A stretch of DNA of 64,000 nucleotides from the NCBI RefSeq assembly GCF_963082655.1, contig NC_081555.1, forward strand, positions 186,021,424-186,085,423, given 5' to 3'. Origin of the DNA: Stomoxys calcitrans. Lineage: Eukaryota > Arthropoda > Insecta > Diptera > Muscidae. How positions within the stretch are numbered: position 1 is the first letter of the stretch; every line of letters starts with the position of its first letter. This document shows positions 33,300 through 44,525 of this stretch, piece by piece. The translations under genes and the position numbers were made by a program. Under the pieces are notes generated by a model. That model was not told the origin of the DNA. It did no database searches and was given only the letters and a program-made list of their open reading frames with translations.

Positions 33300-33705
33300 G
33301 TCGAACAAATGCTACACTATTATATTTTTAAGGGGGGCTATATTAGTATGTTGACCGATTTGGTTCATACTCGGCATGGATGAAGTCCGAAAAGCAAATT
33401 AAGGCTTCTAGGGCCTCAAGAAGTTGAAACTCGAGATCGGGTTATATATGGGGGATATATCCAAATCTGAATCGATATGGTCCATTTCCAATCCCCTACG
33501 ATTTCAAGCGGATACCTTTATTCGTTCGAACGATATCGTGATTTCGGCAGACGTGCAGACGGATGGACATTGCTAGATCGATTAAAAATATCAAGACGAT
33601 CAAGAATATATATACTTTATAGTGTCTTAGATCCATATTTCGGGGTATTACGAACGGAATGACTAGATTAATATACCCCCACCCTATGATGGTGGGTATA
33701 AATGA
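33300..33705 (+). mobile_element. Helitron-like right-end fragment
   Basis: Ends with GCAGACGTGCAGACGGATGG, a GCTAGATCGATTAAAAATAT core, AAGAATATATATACTTTATA and a terminal hairpin CCCACCCTATGATGGTGGG near 33677-33695. Left part missing. Confidence 0.6.
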
Positions 33706-34190
33706 GTTTGCTTATCATTGAGCTTAAACTAGTTTTAGACAGCAGCCATTGAAATGAGTGATTAGAATAGAATGCTCATGGTCAAATTTGCAATTTGATT
33801 TTCACTATGACTCCCACAATTTATACAGAATTTGGTCGAAATTCTTTATTTCAAATTCAACCAAACTTTGATTTTGATACCCAATATGCAGTTTGGTATC
33901 AAGAGGTCGGCTTTGCCCGACTTAAGTCCGTACTTGTTTGGGTGTGTGATTTTTTCTAACAAATAAAAATCCTTTTAATTCATAATTTCCATTTTTCAAC
34001 ATCGCAAAATCGTTCCATCATCATATCGAAAACTTCAGTAATTCGTACAAATGGTCTAGTCGCTGCAATTGCAAATTATCGGAATTTTATTGTATCACCT
34101 ATACGTAGACGGGTCTCTTTCTTTTGGATTGAATATTTCCATTACAGAAATTTATAAGTTAATAAATCACACTGCTTATTTTTTTACGAA
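33706..34190. other. Unassigned; small Helitron-like palindrome near 33904-33930
   Basis: GTCGGCTTTGCCCGAC is a decayed family-type palindrome near 33906-33921. Otherwise nothing recognised. Confidence 0.3.
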
Positions 34191-37032
34191 TTTCTATTGA
34201 TTTAAAGGTGTCCTCTTGATGTGTGAGATTAGAATTCTACGTTGTGTTAAAAGAGAATTTTTGCGCAAGAAAAAAGGAAGAGATCTTGTTTCATTCTCAA
34301 CTGAGATGCAAGCTAGAGAAGAGAAGAAAATTGCGAGGACGTAGTTTTTATGCCGCCATAAAGAAAGAGCCCCAACAAATCCCTCACCCTTCCTGCCATT
34401 GGAAACAGCATCATCACCAACTATTGGCAAATATCAAGAAACAAAATCGTGAAGGCGGTGGAAGATACCTAGCGAGCGTTTCGACGGATGCGTGGAAGGC
34501 AGTTTGGAGCTACAAATAACCATTGAATCTGTCAGCACACATTAACATGACGGCAATCGAGGTGGAATAAACGGAAAAATGAAACGGGGAATAAAATAAA
34601 TTCAAACAAAAAAAAAAAAAAAATAAAAAACTAAGGAAGACAAGACAAACATAGTCCCAGACAGACGTTGAGAACAAGCAAAGAGGAGGTACATAAATGT
34701 GTTGTGTTGTTGACATTTGCGGCTAGCTAAACTCTACGAATGCAATTCCAATTTCAGAAAGCAGTCAACTCGAGCTCGCTACTCACTGCTGCCCAGAGTT
34801 TGGACGAAAAGAGTCTTATTGACTTACCGACAAATACATCGTCAGTACTCAAGCGGGCAGACAATGACCACTGTGACAGGATCAGGGACATTTGTTGTTA
34901 CGATGCGGTAGCTGCGTCCGTACACAGCGCTTGTCTGGTTGTCCGTCCATCTGTCTATCGTGCAACGAACACAAGTGGAAGAAGACGTGTGGATGGACCT
35001 TTGTTTCCACAGAAACAGAAACGAACATACACCCGTTTCGTGAAGTTGAACTGGACTGGAATCAAAAGAATCACATTGCGTAGCGATCTCATATTGTGCA
35101 GACTTGAGGTTTTGACAGTTCTACAAACAAATGAAAAGAACTGTCAACTTGTTGCGGCAGCACAACGGAGCAACCACAGTAATTTGCTGTCACATCATCA
35201 TCTGCTGCCTTGTTGCACAGCCCTGAGAGTGTCCACGGCCATCGGAACAAATGAAGAAAATGAAAAGGCCGAAAACCGACAAAACGACACAGCCATTGAC
35301 CGTCCGAAAAGCCCCTATCAAGCCAAGCCGAAACAAAAAACCATGAGTCGTTGATGCCTCATTGTGGACTGCTAAAGTATCGATTACAAGCCATCCAACC
35401 GTCCAGCCAGCCAACCTTCTTGCTATCCATCCGTCCTTTATTTACGACCATCTAGCAATACAGCCTGCCAGACGGACGGCATTAGCGTCGCTCGTCCATC
35501 TTCCATAGATTCCAGGTCGCAGCTCACAGCTCGCTGACACACTTACATTGAATTTTAGGCAGCTAATAAGTAAGTGAGTAAGGATACCTTGGCTCGCCCG
35601 AACATCCATCCGCCGTCCAAAAATGCTCTTATGAAAGAAATGTCATCTCAGAGTTATCAATTTTCAATTGAAACCTTCGTTTAATGGCACGGTCAATTAC
35701 AATTTTGCCATCCGTTTGGCCAGCGTTTTAATGAATTCTGAATTCCATCATTTTTTGATTTTGCGAACCCATGTACACGCACTCTCCCCATGCACCCGTG
35801 ATGGAGTGGGGTGAAGTGAAGTGGCGTGTGTATATTCTTATGCCGGCCCGTGGTTATGGCCGGACTTTCAAACGGCGTATGAGAAGATTTCAACAAAGAT
35901 TTTCAAAATGTCATCTTTGCTTGACAACATGTCCTTTGGGAATTGACAGAGAATTTTTAATGGAAATTTCTGCCATCATCGTCGAAGTGTCAATGACAGC
36001 CGGCTTATGGTTATGATGGGGCAAGAGCAAATGCTTAAGCTTTCCAGTTTTCCCGATATAGAAAGGGAGTAGTCTGCACAAAATTAAGGACCGAAAATCA
36101 CAAAAACGGCAACGGCATTATGTTTTGTCCAGTCGCATTTAGGAATCCTCCTTCTCCCAGCGTTTGCAGAGCCCCGATCCCGAAATTTGATTTGGTTTGG
36201 CCATAAGTTTACCTTCCTGGCTTGGTTTGGAGGCTATGGTGTTGGTGTCGTTGTCGCTTGCCAAGCAGCTACGGTCAACAACGCAACATTCGGTGCCAGC
36301 CAGCCGGCATTCAATGTGGCGGCTACTTCAATTGTTGCCTTAAAAGGAGGAATTTGTTTTGACACCAAGGCGTTATGTGTGCACGCTTTCAGCTGCAATT
36401 GTCACGGTGCCCCTCCGTGTTCGGTGCACTCCTTCCGCTTCCCTGTTCCTTCGCCTCCACTGTCACACAAGATACAAACAATGGCCTGCAATCTAGTCTG
36501 TATCTCAAGTGTGAGCTCTTTAGCAGTACATTGCTGGCTTTTTTTTTGGCACAACAAACATCACTTCGACAAACAACGTGGCCTCTATTGGGAACAATCG
36601 TCATCAAACATTTCAATGTCGTACATACGTTATCTGGCTTTGATGTCCCACTGGAGTCAATTGTTGGTGCTAGTGCTACACAGGTAGGTAACTCATTAGA
36701 TTGGGACCATGCAACGTAATATCCAGTGTTGAACTTTACCTTATTTGTTGCCATATGCAAGCCTGAGCATCTAACGAAACATGCTCCAAACATTACCGAC
36801 ATTTGTAAAAGTTTCACCAATGAACACACCAAGAATAACAGGCCATCTGCCTTTGCTAATGAGGGTCCATTCAAAGGCACAAGGATTTTGAATCTCTCTG
36901 CTCTGACGGCTACCAAATGGTTTCTAGCAACGCCAAAGGATCAACAGTGCCACCAAAGGCAATGTTGCCCAACACAATCGCTTATTTCAATTGAAAATCT
37001 TTCAATCCCTTCTTATATTCAAATAAGTCAAA
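34191..37032. other. GC-balanced, low-repeat island
   Basis: Differs from its surroundings by more even base composition and lack of the common repeats. Open frames of 98 to 204 codons occur at 34223, 34740, 36187, 36375 and 36726, but they overlap in different frames and show no domain, signal peptide or known motif. CCAGCCAGCCAACC-like simple repeats lie near 35395-35420. It may be intron or intergenic DNA of a host gene. No exon can be supported. Confidence 0.3.
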
Positions 37033-37330
37033 GCGTGCTAAATTCGGTTGCGCCCAATCTTATATACCCTCCGCAATGGACCGCATTTGTCAAGTTCTTT
37101 GCCCGGTACCTCTTTATAGGCAAAAACAAGTTACTGGATAAGATTTGCTATGCTATTGGAGCTACATCAGGTTATGGGCTGATTCGGGCCATTCTTATAT
37201 TCGATATTTGTAGTTGAGTTAATTTTCAGCCAAATCGGATAAGAATTGCGCCCTTTAGAGCCCCACGAAGTAAGGTCGAGAGGTCGGTTGACGTGGGAGC
37301 TATATCAGGTTATGGAACAATTCAGACCAC
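37033..37330 (+). mobile_element. Type A Helitron-like left end, truncated
   Basis: AGCGTGCTAAATTCGG, a decayed palindrome and TATACCCTCCGCAATGGACC start it. It stops after one internal unit. Confidence 0.6.
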
Positions 37331-37665
37331 ATGCAGAAAAAATTAAAATCTCGGTTTGATTAAAAAATTTTTATATTCAAATTAAATTTTTGCTGAAATC
37401 GAACCTACAAAGAAATTTGTTTTATGAATAAACAATTTTTTAACTTGCATTTACGAGAAGCTGAACAATTCAATTAAAGCGGTTGGTTATCAACTCAATA
37501 AACCAATTTATTGAAAATTGTTTATGCTTTTAAAAAAGTTTAACTGGCTTAATTCAAGTAAATAATTGATATTTTTCCATAAACAATTTTTTACTTCAGT
37601 CGATTAATTGCAATTGAACATTTAAGTATATTGCATTAAAGTATTTTGTCTGTTTATTGAAGACA
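37331..37665. other. Unassigned AT-rich stretch
   Basis: Repeated AATTTTTTAACTT-like words. No gene. Confidence 0.3.
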
Positions 37666-37669
37666 AACA

Positions 37670-38650
37670 AGTAAAAAGGCATTAAGTTCGGCCGGGCCGA
37701 ACTTTGGATACCCACCACCTCCGGTATAAATGAAAACCCCATTTCGTCACAATCCGGTGAAAATTGGATAACTTAAGCACCCTAATTCGGCACGGACATT
37801 GAGTGGTCTAATATATATGACGCTATTCAATTTTATAGAACAAAATATTGCTCTCTTTGGCAGACATATCCAATTATAAACCGATTTGAACCATATTAAG
37901 GTCGAATATCGTGACGCTCAGAAAAACTCATTGTTTCCAATTTCAGGTATATATATAAATTTCAAGTATATCTAAATATAGTCCATTCTGAACCATACTT
38001 GGGTCGGATGTTGGGAGGTCCTGGACCTACTCACTGTTTCATATTTCATGGAAATCGGGTAATAAATAAAGCTTTTATTGGCTTCAGACCTCTAATCTGC
38101 AGATCGGTCTATATGGCATATCTGAACCATATTTAGATCGGGTATCAGGAGGCTAAAAATAACTCACTGTTTCAAATTTTAGTGAAACAGGTTAAAATAT
38201 AAAGCTTTTATGGGCGTCAGACCCTCTATCGGCAGATAGGTCTATACGACAGCTGTGTCTAAATATAGTTCGATCTAAACAATATTTGGACCAGTTGTCG
38301 GGAAGCCTTAAACTACTCACTGTTTAAAATTTCAGGAAAATCGAATGAATAATAAAGGTTTTCAGGACATTAGACCCTTTATCGGAAAATCGGTCTATAT
38401 AGCAGCTATATCCAAATATGGTCCGATTTGGCCCGTTCAAGAACTTAACCAGCGTGCATCAAATAGACGTATCTGTGCCAAATTTCAGCTCAATATATTA
38501 ATTTTTGAAGGCTCTAGAGTGATAACAATAGACGGACGGACAGACACATGGACAAAAACATTGCAGGGTCGGAAATTGATATTTCGATGTGTTGCAAACG
38601 GAATGACTAAATGAATATACCCCCTATCCTTCAATGGTGGGTATAAAAAC
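37670..38650 (+). mobile_element. Type B Helitron-like repeat, both ends present
   Basis: Left end: CAAGTAAAAAGGCATTAAG, the near-perfect palindrome GTTCGGCCGGGCCGAAC (37687-37703), then GGATACCCACCACCTCC. There are about five degenerate internal units with AAATATAGTCCGATC and ATAAAGCTTTTATTGGC phrases. Right end: GACGGACGGACAGAC, GGGTCGGAAATTGATATTTC, and a terminal hairpin with AATGGTGGGTATAAAA. No transposase or helicase frame, so it is non-autonomous. Confidence 0.7.
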
Positions 38651-39868
38651 TGATGGTTTTATACAAGTGGAGGATCTTAATCATACAACACAGGATAACT
38701 ATATGAATCTCAAACTCAGAAAAGTCTTGAGTTTATGTATATTGTTGCGTGGGCATTGTCTACTTGACGAAAAATTTCATATCAATTTTTTCAACCATGA
38801 ATGCCATTTGTTTTGCTGCGGCCAATAACTACATTTTGAAAATGTGGCTTCAAACCAAAGTCAATAAAAGCACATTGTGCACAGGTATTTCCTTCCTTAC
38901 GCCTCATACAATTGCAGTGTCTGTGAAACGAATAATGAAGAAATTATTTTTAGATGGATTGTATTGAATACCACCATCAGCATTTAGCGTATAATATCTC
39001 AAAGTACTGATCCACATGAGAGGATGTAGTTTGGAAGTTATGCTTCTGTCATTAAATATTATGACGGATAATTAAATATTACTCAACAATAGAGAAACAT
39101 TATTATACATGAATACCTTATTTAATTTCTACATTGCTCTCCATTTTCGCCTGCGTTTCGCGCAATGCAATACTTCCACTTATATTTTCCAACCCTAGCT
39201 CTCTGTGTTTGTACTACTTCAATTCGCACTATTCATTTATTTTATTTCAAACTGATTGAATCGTAAATCGTAATTTTAGATTTTTTATAGGGTTTTTTTT
39301 TTGCTTCTGGCCATTTGATTTCTTGAATTACAGCAGGCATACACAATATGAGAAGAAAGAAATGTTGTTTTTCCAATCAGTGGTGCATGTGTCTAATTGG
39401 CACTTCTGTTCGGATTACATGTGTGTGGAAAAGAACACAATTCCACCTTGCTTTGGTAGAAGCAGATACAAACATACTCTTTATGCTATTAAATAACAAA
39501 TTTAATTCGTGTAATTAAAAATTTGCTAAACATTAGTTTTTTTCCTATTAACATGTCATTATTTGTGACGTGACGAATTGCATTCGCCCGTACATAGTTA
39601 CTCTTCATCCCGCGCTACCTACAATTACCGGCTATTATCAACTCGTTCTACCAATCGCACATGCCTCGTGCATACTTGTTGGCCCCCTACGATTTATTCT
39701 GCCGATACGTACCAATTGATAATTCTGCGGCTACTTCATTCCGTCTAACGAACCTACCTCGTATGTGCATATGACTACTCCCTGACTGCCTACTACTGAT
39801 ACTCTCAGACACACACGGCTTGTCTTTACTAGTTGCATTCCCAGTTCGCATCCGCACTTAGCCTTATC
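38651..39868. other. Unassigned stretch
   Basis: No domain in any short frame. Near 39850 a TTCGCATCCGCACTTAGCC phrase belongs to the minisatellite-like flank that continues after the mariner. Confidence 0.35.
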
Positions 39869-40150
39869 TATTGGGTTGCCCAAAAAGTAATTGTCGGTAA
39901 TATAGTAGTAATATAGTCGGCGTTGACAAATTTTTTCAACGGCTTGTAACTCTGTAATTGCATTCTTTCTTCTGTCAGTTATCAGCTGTCACTTTTAGCT
40001 TGCTTTAGAAAAAAAGTGCGCGAAATTTTGTTTACATTATTTGTTTGGCGTCAATTTTAATATGGGTACCACATGTATTGAAAGAAATTCATTCAACAAA
40101 CCGAATCAACGCTTGCGATATGCACCTTAAACGCAATGATCTCGCAATGA

Positions 40151-40834
40151 TTCGATCCGTTTTTAAAACGAATCATAACTGGAGATGAAAAATGGATTGT
40201 TTACAACAACGTTAGTCGAAAACGATCATGGTCCAAGCATGGTGAACCAGCTCAAACCACTTCAAAGGCTGATATCCACCAAAAGAAGGTTATGCTGTCT
40301 GTTTGGTGGGATTGGAAGGGTGTGGTACATTTTGAGGCTGATATCCACCAAAAGAAGGTTATGCTGTCTGCTTGGTGGGATTGGAAGGGTGTGGTATATT
40401 TTGAGCTGCTTCCAAGGAACCAAACGATTAATTCGGATGTTTACTGTCAACAATTGGACAAATTGAATACAGCCATCAAGGAGAAGAGACCAGAATTGGT
40501 CAATCGTAAAGGTGTCATATTCCACCAGGACAACGCTAGACCGCACACATCTTTGGTCTCTCGCCAAAAACTGAGTGAGCTTGGCTGGGAACTTTTGATG
40601 CATCCACCATATAGCCCTGACCTTGCACAATCAGACTACCATTTATTTCGATCTTTGCAGAATTCCCTAAATGGGAAAACTTTCGGCAATGATGAGGCTA
40701 TAAAAATCGATTCTAAAATCGCGGTTCAGTTTTTTGCAGATAAAGGCCAGAAGTTCTATGAGCGTGGAATACTAAATTTGCCAGGAAGATGGCAAAAGGC
40801 TATCGAACAAAATGGCAATTATATATTTGATTAA
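40151..40834 (+). pseudogene. Mariner transposase, N-terminally deleted, with in-frame 69-bp duplication
   Basis: Would catalyse cut-and-paste transposition if complete. The frame from 40151 reads DPFLKRIITGDEKW (first catalytic Asp), two tandem copies of a 23-residue block containing IHQKKVMLS and WWDWKGVV, then FHQDNARPHT (second Asp) and YSPDLAQSDYHLF (third Asp). The last two are 34 residues apart, the mariner D34D signature. The DNA-binding helix-turn-helix region is missing. A short WVPHVLKEIH remnant is joined to the leader near 40063-40140 in another frame, and a frameshift near 40145 separates it. The duplicated block between the first and second catalytic Asp would disturb the fold. 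Probably inactive, although all three acidic residues remain. Confidence 0.88.
40267..40404 (+). repeat. 69-bp tandem duplication inside the transposase
   Basis: Copy 1 is 40267-40335 and copy 2 is 40336-40404. They differ at two positions (GTTTGG/GCTTGG and GTACATT/GTATATT). The length is a multiple of three, so the frame is kept. Confidence 0.92.
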
Positions 40835-40911
40835 AGTTCATTCTAAGTTTTATTAAAAATGCATTTACTTTCTTTTAAAAAATTCGCAATTACTTTTTAG
40901 GCAACCCAATA

Positions 40912-41063
40912 ATTGCATCCGCGCTTAGCTCGCATCAGCATTTCTGTGATATGCCGTTCCGATATTCGATTGGTATACCTTCTTAGAATTTGGATTGTTG
41001 CCTCATTTTGATTGTGATCGCATCCGCACCTAGGTACATCCGCGTCTGGCTCGCATCCACACC
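40912..41063. repeat. Minisatellite-like flank
   Basis: CGCATCCGC / CGCATCAGC / TCGCATCCAC words recur irregularly here and just left of the mariner. Confidence 0.45.
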
Positions 41064-41742
41064 TTATACCAACCAAACCCGCCTCATCCCACACCAAAAA
41101 TTTCCCGCTCAACTATAAATCGCCTGCCGGCGGCAACTACGCCGACCAAAATTACCAATGCCCGCCTCAACATCCACCAAAAATTTCACGCTCAACTGTA
41201 AATCGCATGCCGGCGGCAACTACACCAACCAAATTACCAATGGGGTATGAACTTGCGAAGGCCTCACCATCGTGATAACACCAACTATAAATCGCCGATC
41301 AACTATAGATCACCTGCTGTCCACCATTGCACCGACCAAAAGCAACAATGCCCTCCGAAAGTTCCCGATCAACTAAAAATTGAATGCCGTCGGTAACCGC
41401 ACCGACCAAAAGTATCAAGGGGCTATGAACTTGCGAAAGCCTCACCGCCTAGATTATACCAACCGAGCCCGCCTCATCCCAGACCAAAAATTTCCCGCTC
41501 AACTATAAATCGCCTGCCGGCGGCAACTACACCGACCAAAATTACCAATGCCCGCCTCAACATCCACCAAAAATTTCACGCTCAACTGTAAATCGCCTGC
41601 CGGCGGCAACTACACCAACCAAAATTACCAATGGGGTATAAACTTGCGAAGGCCTCACCATCGTGATAACACCAACTATAAATCGCCGATCAACTATAGA
41701 TCGCCTGCTGTCCACCATTGCACCGACCAAAAGCAACAATAA
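41064..41742. repeat. Nested minisatellite with 390-bp higher-order period
   Basis: The block starting TTATACCAACC at 41064 recurs at 41454. Within each are two smaller units with CACCAAAAATTTC, CGCTCAACT(A/G)TAAATCGC and TGCCGGCGGCAACTACACC. GC content is unusually high for the window. No protein-coding sense is apparent. Confidence 0.85.
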
Positions 41743-41989
41743 GGGGGCCTTGAACTTGCGAAGGGCTCACCGTCGAGCTAAATCCACCCATCCTCCAAAA
41801 GACGCTTCTACAGCCGAGCACTCACAACCAAAAGCCGAAGACGGCAATATACTGGCCCTTCGCCATATTGTCATATCATAAGTCACCTAATTGTCAAACT
41901 TCGATAAAACGTTTTTTATTTTAATTCGTTTCACATAAAGGCAAATTTCGGGAAGTAAATTTCTTTCCTGAAAATTTTTACACTTTGTT
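41743..41989. other. Unassigned
   Basis: No gene recognised. Confidence 0.3.
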
Positions 41990-42115
41990 TAAATATAAAG
42001 TGTCCTTTTTTACCTGGACCCTGGACAATACCTTCCATTCTTGATATACAGGATATATTATTTGGGGTTTCGACTAGTTTTTCTTTGTTAATAAATTAAT
42101 TTAACGTCATGTAAA
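41990..42115 (-). repeat. Dispersed repeat Y, minus copy
   Basis: Complement of the 29360-29510 repeat: TTCTTGATATACAGGATATA and GGGGTTTCGACTAGTTTTTC phrases. Confidence 0.6.
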
Positions 42116-42129
42116 GTATATGTATATCC

Positions 42130-42316
42130 TTTTTGTACCCTCCACCATAATATGGGGTAATCGTCTAAACATTTTAAGCCAAGTCCGTCCGTCTGTCGAA
42201 AGCAAGCTAACTATCGAAGGAATTAATCTAGGTGCTTAAATTTTGCACAAATACTTCCCCTCAATGTAGGAGTATTTTTTGGCTTCTAATTGTATTTGTA
42301 AATGCATCTCCTATAT
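42130..42316 (-). mobile_element. Helitron-like terminal fragment, reverse orientation
   Basis: TACCCTCCACCATAATATGG, CCGTCCGTCTGTCGAAAGC and AAGCTAACTATCGAAGGA are the complement of the family A right end. Confidence 0.6.
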
Positions 42317-42317
42317 A

Positions 42318-42745
42318 AAGGGAGATTTTTTAAGAGTATATCTCTTAAAAAAAAAAAAAACATAAAATTCAGAAAAATGCATGAATTCTTTATTTGAATT
42401 GACAGCACTGTCCATATAATTTAATGTTTGTAAATTTGTTCATGCAAATTTTGACCGTGACTGCGTCTCAAATGGTCCATCCGCTTAGTCAAATTCTGGC
42501 ATACTCTTTCCAACATTTCGGCCGGTATCTAACGAATAAATGCTGCAATTTTGTCTTCCAATGCGTCAATTGAAGCGGGCTTGTCTGTATAGACATGAGC
42601 TTTAACATAGCCCCGCAAAAGAATGGTCTATAGGCGTTAAATCGCACGATCTAGGCGGCCAATTGACAGGTTCCGAATACGCCGAATACCATCACTTGTG
42701 GATACGCTCAAAAACTCACACTTCTTTCTAGTAAGTTCAATACAA
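42318..42745 (-). pseudogene. IS630-Tc1-mariner transposase fragment (family 3, copy A)
   Basis: The right end on the minus strand begins AAGGGAGATTTTTTAAGAG next to TA (42316-42317). The minus strand then carries C-terminal transposase sequence readable across stops: SCLYRQARFN, ILSFDYFF-like codons and the GTTAAATCGCACGATCTAG site shared with copies at 50.5, 51.5 and 63.4 kb. The other end is lost. Inactive. Possibly a DD41D/rosa-type mariner, which is an inference. Confidence 0.7.
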
Positions 42746-42809
42746 GAGAATAATTATTGGTCCAGTACACGAATAGTCGTTTGCGTCTATTGAACCGCTT
42801 TTGCTATTT

Positions 42810-43045
42810 AAAAGTTTTTGGTTTTACAACAAAAGAAGGTAATTTTTACCGTAGGTAAAGCTGCTAAAAGTTTTGTAATAAACTTTGTTTATTCACGTTC
42901 AATAATGCTACGTTTAGGTTAACGTTTGATATGTTGAAGCGAAACTTTACACGGTCACAATGAAAAAAAAACTTCATGATAAAAGATTTTTCTTTGTTGT
43001 AAAAATGTCTCAAACATTTTATTTTTTTGTGTGCAATGTCACGTT
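42810..43045 (-). repeat. Dispersed repeat X, minus copy
   Basis: Complement of 27735-28000: TTTTTGGTTTTACAACAAAA, TACCGTAGGTAAAGCTGCTA and TTTGATATGTTGAAGCGAAA. Confidence 0.65.
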
Positions 43046-44100
43046 TTGGGAAAAAATTGGCTAGTCGAAAATCAGTAATTTAACACAATTTTAAAAAGTC
43101 ATCAAAAATGGGTTTGAAAATGTTCGTAAGTGAAATTTCTGTACACCCTTTGTCATGTTCCATTTCATGCTATCTTTAAAAGAAAAATATTGGTATGGCG
43201 GTAAGCCCACTGTTTTAGCCTATAGGAATTTTATGTCAAGGCACTAAAATCCAGTTTTCTTCGATAAATGGTAACCAAATGCTGAAACAATATTTTTTTG
43301 CATTAAAAACTTACTGGCTAATAAAATGAAAATAATAATAATAATTTTTTAATTTTTTTCCATAAATTTAAAAGAATTTAAAAAAATTGGTTAGGAAAAT
43401 TAAGAAAAAAACTACGTCACTAAAAATGACGTAAATAGCAAATACATTAAACGCATGGAATCGATGAGTTGATTTTAAATGGGCTACATTCTTTTATTCA
43501 TTTTAAATAAATTCATTTGAATAGAGGCTAACTTTAAGCATGATTGAAAATACAACAACAATACTTAAAAAAATGCTATCGTTTTTTAAATACCTATATT
43601 GCTAGTTGTAAAAGATGAGAAACTCGCAGACATTCTACGTAATTATAGACCATAACATAGTTCCTTAATTACCGCAAACATATTTTATGTTTTTTAACAG
43701 CTTTTTGCAGCACCAAAAACAATCATAAGAATCCTTAATCACAAAATAGGGATGAAGGTTTTATGATGCCTTCACCCTTTTCATCAAATATTCGTTTGAC
43801 AGGTAAGCAAATTTCTTTGGGCTTTTCTCAAATATTTTCAGTATATTTGTTTTGACATTCCAGGACAGCACTGTAATATTTATTCAAGCCGTGATGGCAT
43901 GATGGGCGATGATGATCACATATCGTAACAGTGCATTTGTTTTCAACAGATGACACGAAGAGAGAAAAATGTGACGTTTGCAGACCTCAATTACATACCT
44001 ATGAGGTTTTAGTATCCAGGAACACAGGATACTAGGATATAGAAACATAAAATAAATCAAATTTAAGCAAACACAAACTCATGAAGCGACATCAAAAACA
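43046..44100. other. Unassigned AT-rich stretch
   Basis: No gene or clear repeat. Confidence 0.3.
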
Positions 44101-44102
44101 AA

Positions 44103-44428
44103 ACAAGTAAAAGTGTGCGGCCGGGCCGAATCTTATATACCCTCCACCATGGATCGCATTTGTCGAGTTCTTTTGCCGGTATCTCTTTTGAGGCAAACAA
44201 AGGATAAAAGAAGAGAATTGATATGCTAATTGAATTGAATGTTGGAGACCACAGTAGAAGTCATTGTGTAAAATTTCAGCCAATCGAAAAAGAATTGCGC
44301 CCTTTGTGGGCTCAAGGGGATCGGTTTATAGGGAGCTGTATCAGGGAGGCCATCGTTGCGCATAGGTTAGCATGTCCGCCCATGACGCACAAACCGAATG
44401 ATGAAATTAGAGGTGGGTATAAAAATCA
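44103..44428 (+). mobile_element. Truncated type A Helitron-like copy holding a SINE head fragment
   Basis: Left end CAAGTAAAAGTGTGCGGCCGGGCCGAATC with TATACCCTCCACCATGGATC, one internal unit, then at 44345-44402 GGAGGCCATCGTTGCGCATAGG-like SINE head sequence, then a short GTGGGTATAAAAATC right-end remnant. Confidence 0.55.
44345..44402 (+). repeat. SINE head fragment
   Basis: GAGGCCATCGTTGCGCATAG and TTAGCATGTCCGCCCATGAC match the tRNA-like head of the SINE at 3980, with the A-box region decayed. The body is absent. Confidence 0.6.
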
Positions 44429-44525
44429 AAATAAATTCTTAACTCTCTCCAGAAACCACTGATTTTGGGACCATTTTGTTTCATTTCTGTTCACTTCCTA
44501 CTATGGACGCTGCATACTAATGGGG

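Larger units (their letters stand above)
39871..40909 (+). mobile_element. Mariner element with intact ends, 1039 bp
   Basis: Terminal inverted repeats TTGGGTTGCCCAAAAAGTAA (left) and the complement of TTGGGTTGCCTAAAAAGTAA (right), each flanked by the TA target duplication (39869-39870 and 40910-40911). It is shorter than a full mariner because the N-terminal transposase region is deleted. Inserted in minisatellite-like CGCATCCGC-rich DNA. Same family as the 253-bp derivative at 17872-18124. Confidence 0.9.

Noticed and set aside
34740..35354. 204-codon open frame as a host gene
   Set aside because: Overlapped by other frames in the same GC-balanced stretch; no domain, no compositional bias towards real coding, no splice context that decides it.
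36187..37217. Three open frames of 114-166 codons as gene parts
   Set aside because: They overlap in different frames and have no recognisable motif; the last one runs into a Helitron-like left end at 37033.
41064..41742. CRISPR array
   Set aside because: Repeat units are long, variable and nested, without regular spacers; the DNA is eukaryotic.
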